Positions 33,571 to 35,783 of a stretch of 35,783 nucleotides of DNA are shown piece by piece. Within the stretch, counting starts at the first letter, position 1. Every line of letters starts with the position of its first letter. Origin of the DNA: Clostridiales bacterium UBA5446 (GTDB lineage Bacteria; Bacillota; Clostridia; Oscillospirales; Oscillospiraceae); contig DIRC01000038.1 in NCBI GenBank assembly GCA_002427465.1, positions 13,713 to 49,495 of the forward strand, in the 5' to 3' direction. Made by a program: the position numbers and the translations under genes. A model generated the notes under the pieces. It had not been told where the DNA came from. It ran no database searches and saw only the letters and a list, made by a program, of their open reading frames with translations.

Positions 33571-33616
33571 TGCCAACAAATCTCGGAAAACATCCCATCT
33601 GCTCAGGATCTGGCTG

Positions 33617-34435
33617 CTAAAAGCCTCTCCGTTTCAGATCTTCCACAAGTGCAATATAGACGTCGGTGATATCAGACACTTTTCCTTCAGCTTTTTTCCG
33701 GGAAAATCTCATTCTTCTTAAATCAATGGCGTCAACATGAGAAATGCCGCGCCGGTTGACGCTTTTCAGTAAGGTTCTTTTTTCTCCCCACCCGGCTGAT
33801 TCAACGGAAACAAGCCCGTCATTCGGCCCTTCCAGAAGATTCACAATAAAATTTGCTGTGGACAGATGGATATCCGCAGTTGGACGGCTCATCACACAGG
33901 CATAACTTTGATAGAAAATACCGGTATGATCCGGGTTGTTCAGATTGAATTCCGCCATATGCCGCGTTGAAAGACCGTGACAGACAGCCAAAAAATCAGG
34001 TTTATTATCCCCCATAATATGTATCCAGTTGTTCACCGCAAAGGCGGCAATGTTAAAAAGGCTGTTGGGCGCCTTCAGCAATTTGTCAACTGTTTTGGAA
34101 CCATGGTGCGGCGTCGCAATAGTTGTTATACTGGCAATTTGATTCCCTATGCCCAGGGAAGAAGCGGCCATGCGGATTTCCAGCCCGCCCTTGGAGTGGC
34201 CGATCATATTGACTTTTGCCGCGCCCGTTTCAGCCAGGATCTGCGCGACCCGCTCCTTAAGCGCATTTGCATTGGCAGCCGTACTTGCCCAGCAATCCTG
34301 CAGCCCATAATAAAGCTCCGCGCCTCGGTCTTCCAATGCCTTGGGGATGCGTCCCCAATAGACCGGCCATTTTAAATCACGAAATCCCGCACCATGTACA
34401 AGGACAATGGGATATCTGGTTTTACAACTGTCCAT
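33617..34435 (-). CDS. Alpha/beta hydrolase, triacylglycerol lipase-like
   Basis: ATG 34435 with GAGGG 6 bases upstream gives 272 residues; ATG 34465 is possible but has a poor site. PIVLVHGAGFRD near residue 9 forms the oxyanion loop, the nucleophile elbow is IGHSKGG near 78, the acid is probably Asp in EGPNDGLVSVESAGW, and the His is in GISHVDAID. The order Ser, Asp, His and the lid-sized insert resemble Bacillus-type lipases (LipA/family I.5). No signal peptide is seen, so it may be intracellular. It lies 80 bases downstream of the putative immunity gene and may share its transcript. Confidence 0.88.
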   Translation of the reverse strand: MDSCKTRYPIVLVHGAGFRDLKWPVYWGRIPKALEDRGAELYYGLQDCWASTAANANALKERVAQILAETGAAKVNMIGHSKGGLEIRMAASSLGIGNQIASITTIATPHHGSKTVDKLLKAPNSLFNIAAFAVNNWIHIMGDNKPDFLAVCHGLSTRHMAEFNLNNPDHTGIFYQSYACVMSRPTADIHLSTANFIVNLLEGPNDGLVSVESAGWGEKRTLLKSVNRRGISHVDAIDLRRMRFSRKKAEGKVSDITDVYIALVEDLKRRGF

Positions 34436-34515
34436 AATGTCCCTCGCAAATTTTCGGTTTATCATTTTTCTTCATATATCGTTTTTTCGCTCAGGTCAAG
34501 GCCCAGGACCCGGCT

Positions 34516-35046
34516 TCAGTTCCACTTAATCTTTGCGGGATTCGGCTCGTGATCAACAGCTACGGCTCGCAGCGCCGCGGTGATATCGGCGCATACTTCC
34601 TCGGCTGCCGCGTTGTATTCCTCGGTTGTCGCGTCCAGACCAAGCCTGTCGTATGCAACCGCCGCCGCTCCGTAGAAGTAAATCCCCAGTGAATGTGATA
34701 ATGTATGAACGACTGCTGAACCTTGTCCGCAAGCACGGGCCGCCGCTTGCGCGGCAGGGTTTGTGTCAAGTTCGCGCGCGGCGGCGTGGCATTCGTTCAG
34801 GATGATATTCTTTACCACGGGAAACTTTACTTTGCCGTCAAGATAATCACGGGCTGCATTCAGCGCGTTTCGCGGGCGGCCGTCGTTCGGATAATATTTC
34901 TCGAATATCGGCAGAATGCTCGACTCGGCGTAGTCAAGACACCAGTTACAAATAGTGGCTTTGCTCTGGGTGTCAATCAGCCGCATCAGCGCAATCGTGG
35001 ACGGAGCGTTCACATCGCCGAGCATTTTACGAAGCTTCTTATGCAT
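34516..35046 (-). CDS. Putative immunity protein (Imm-5-like)
   Basis: The protein has 176 residues; GGAGG lies 7 bases before ATG 35046. It is helical, with ATICNWCLDYAESSILPIFE near residue 30, PRNALNAARDYLDGKVKF, and a second ECHAAARE / AQAAARACGQGSAVVHTLSH repeat-like half, followed by GAAAVAYDRLGLD. This pattern is that of proteins annotated as putative immunity protein (Imm-5-like domain), thought to protect against polymorphic toxins. No toxin gene lies in the window, so it may be an orphan. Confidence 0.75.
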   Translation of the reverse strand: MHKKLRKMLGDVNAPSTIALMRLIDTQSKATICNWCLDYAESSILPIFEKYYPNDGRPRNALNAARDYLDGKVKFPVVKNIILNECHAAARELDTNPAAQAAARACGQGSAVVHTLSHSLGIYFYGAAAVAYDRLGLDATTEEYNAAAEEVCADITAALRAVAVDHEPNPAKIKWN

Positions 35047-35134
35047 GCCTTGCCCTCCAATTCCGTTGCTATCAGTGAAGCCGCGATCCGCAGGGCTTTA
35101 CCCGCCGAACCGTCAGCGTGCCTTTAAGGAACAA

Positions 35135-35176
35135 AAAAGGCCGCGTGAGAGCAGGGGAGGGGGGACCTTAGCGGCC
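35135..35176 (-). terminator. Terminator of the uracil-DNA glycosylase gene
   Basis: On the minus strand GGCCGC pairs with GCGGCC across a 26-base C-rich loop and runs into TTTTTTG. The long loop lowers confidence. Confidence 0.5.
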
Positions 35177-35178
35177 GG

Positions 35179-35781
35179 CTATCTTAATAGCTGTTTATTG
35201 CAATTATCAGCACCAAATAACCGTTGTGCCAGCGTGTCCCAATCATCCATAAACTGACATGCCAGATTGGGCCGTCTCCTTACAGCCAGCGGATGATAGG
35301 AGACCATGCAGGGATATCCCAATACAACATGCCACAACCCTCTCATGCTCTTTACATGGGCCTCATGATCATCAAACATCGTCTGAACAACGGTATCCCC
35401 CAGGCAAACAATGAATTTCGGATGCAGCGTTTTGATTTGCTGGATAAGAAATGGTTTGCTGAAAGCCCTGACCTCATCTTTTTGATATCGGCGAAGGGGT
35501 CTGCATTTTAAAAGATAAGTCAAATAAATGTCATCCGGCGTTAAATTGACTCGATGCAAAGCTGCCTGCAGCGTTTGCCTCGTTCCGCAGACATATTCAC
35601 TGCCATATCTGTCTTCTCGCGCGCCTGGATTATCTAAGATTATGACAACAGGCGCATTGGGATTGCCCTCTCCCCAAATGACGCGCGATCTTTCTGTGCA
35701 TATTTCGCATTTTTTATAATCGGCGGCTTCTTTCGGCAATTTGTCTTCCGGCCAAATCATCGGTTCAAAGCATGAATCCAT
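35179..35781 (-). CDS. Family 4-like uracil-DNA glycosylase missing one cluster cysteine
   Basis: The frame has 200 residues from ATG 35781, two bases from the window edge, so the true start may lie outside; a second ATG at residue 8 is also possible. Family features are KCEICTERSRVIWGEGNPNA near residue 24, NPGAREDRYGSEYV near 51, the KCRPL strand near 92, VCLGDTVVQTMF, and the catalytic YHPLAVRR near 162. Family 4 enzymes carry a 4Fe-4S cluster on four cysteines: CxxC, KCRP, and one before PFL. Here that fourth position reads AFSKPFL. The usual GE-x-PG of the water-activating loop reads LDNPG. It probably removes uracil or a related base from DNA, perhaps with altered cofactor or specificity. 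Confidence 0.85.
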   Translation of the reverse strand: MDSCFEPMIWPEDKLPKEAADYKKCEICTERSRVIWGEGNPNAPVVIILDNPGAREDRYGSEYVCGTRQTLQAALHRVNLTPDDIYLTYLLKCRPLRRYQKDEVRAFSKPFLIQQIKTLHPKFIVCLGDTVVQTMFDDHEAHVKSMRGLWHVVLGYPCMVSYHPLAVRRRPNLACQFMDDWDTLAQRLFGADNCNKQLLR

Positions 35782-35783
35782 AT

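Larger units (their letters stand above)
32912..33616. other. Gene-poor stretch of about 700 bp
   Basis: It contains the terminator at 33356-33399 and the remnant at 33400-33570. A minus-strand frame at 33037-33270 (77 codons) has no ribosome binding site and no family features. The left half (32940-33250) is AT-rich. Confidence 0.4.

Overview
The window looks like about 36 kb of chromosome from an anaerobic, Gram-positive-type bacterium of the class Clostridia, with middling to high GC. The evidence is the purine-rich ribosome binding sites with ATG, GTG and TTG starts, the sigma-A type promoters with 17-bp spacers, RNase J, a BlaI/BlaR1 pair, an XpaC/TelA pair, a lysine riboswitch, SLH domains and a flavin reductase-rubredoxin. 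I saw no rRNA or tRNA gene, no CRISPR array and no intact mobile element. The species cannot be named from sequence alone.

Layout. Positions 1-6574 hold a broken VbhA-type antitoxin, an SLH-domain surface protein behind a dyad-flanked promoter, a decayed BlaR1/M56 gene on the minus strand, and an intact BlaI-BlaR1/M56 pair on the plus strand. A secreted NlpC/P60 endopeptidase follows (6925-8181, minus). Positions 8581-13276 (minus) form a tight three-gene operon with its own promoter and terminator: a membrane ICMT-like methyltransferase, a GH3-type acyl-adenylating enzyme, and a multi-TM receptor with GAF, degenerate GGDEF and HD-GYP domains. It looks like a small-molecule synthesis and sensing module and is the best candidate here for an undescribed system.

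Positions 13459-17126 (minus) hold a surface-polysaccharide operon: glycosyltransferase 4, DUF4330 protein, O-antigen ligase-like protein, and an ECF transporter S component. The glycosyltransferase appears to have ACG where its ATG should be. An alanyl-tRNA editing protein (AlaX type) lies at 17251-18405 (plus). Positions 18468-21974 (minus) hold an envelope-stress type operon: XpaC, TelA, LemA-like, TPM-domain protein. Its promoter is back to back with that of the plus-strand housekeeping run rpe, recR, rnjA, membrane dipeptidase and ArsC-like protein (22266-26500).

After a shared terminator come a DUF3048 lipoprotein (minus), a UPF0340/YwlG protein with a palindrome in its promoter spacer (plus), SecG (minus), and an amino acid ABC importer (28788-31234, minus). 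A lysine riboswitch with a perfect terminator palindrome controls this importer, which suggests lysine as the substrate. The right end has a flavin reductase-rubredoxin protein (plus), a helical-bundle protein of unknown function, a roughly 700-bp stretch with a gene remnant, a secreted-lipase-like alpha/beta hydrolase, an Imm-5-like putative immunity protein, and a family 4 type uracil-DNA glycosylase that lacks one of the four expected iron-sulfur cysteines (all minus).
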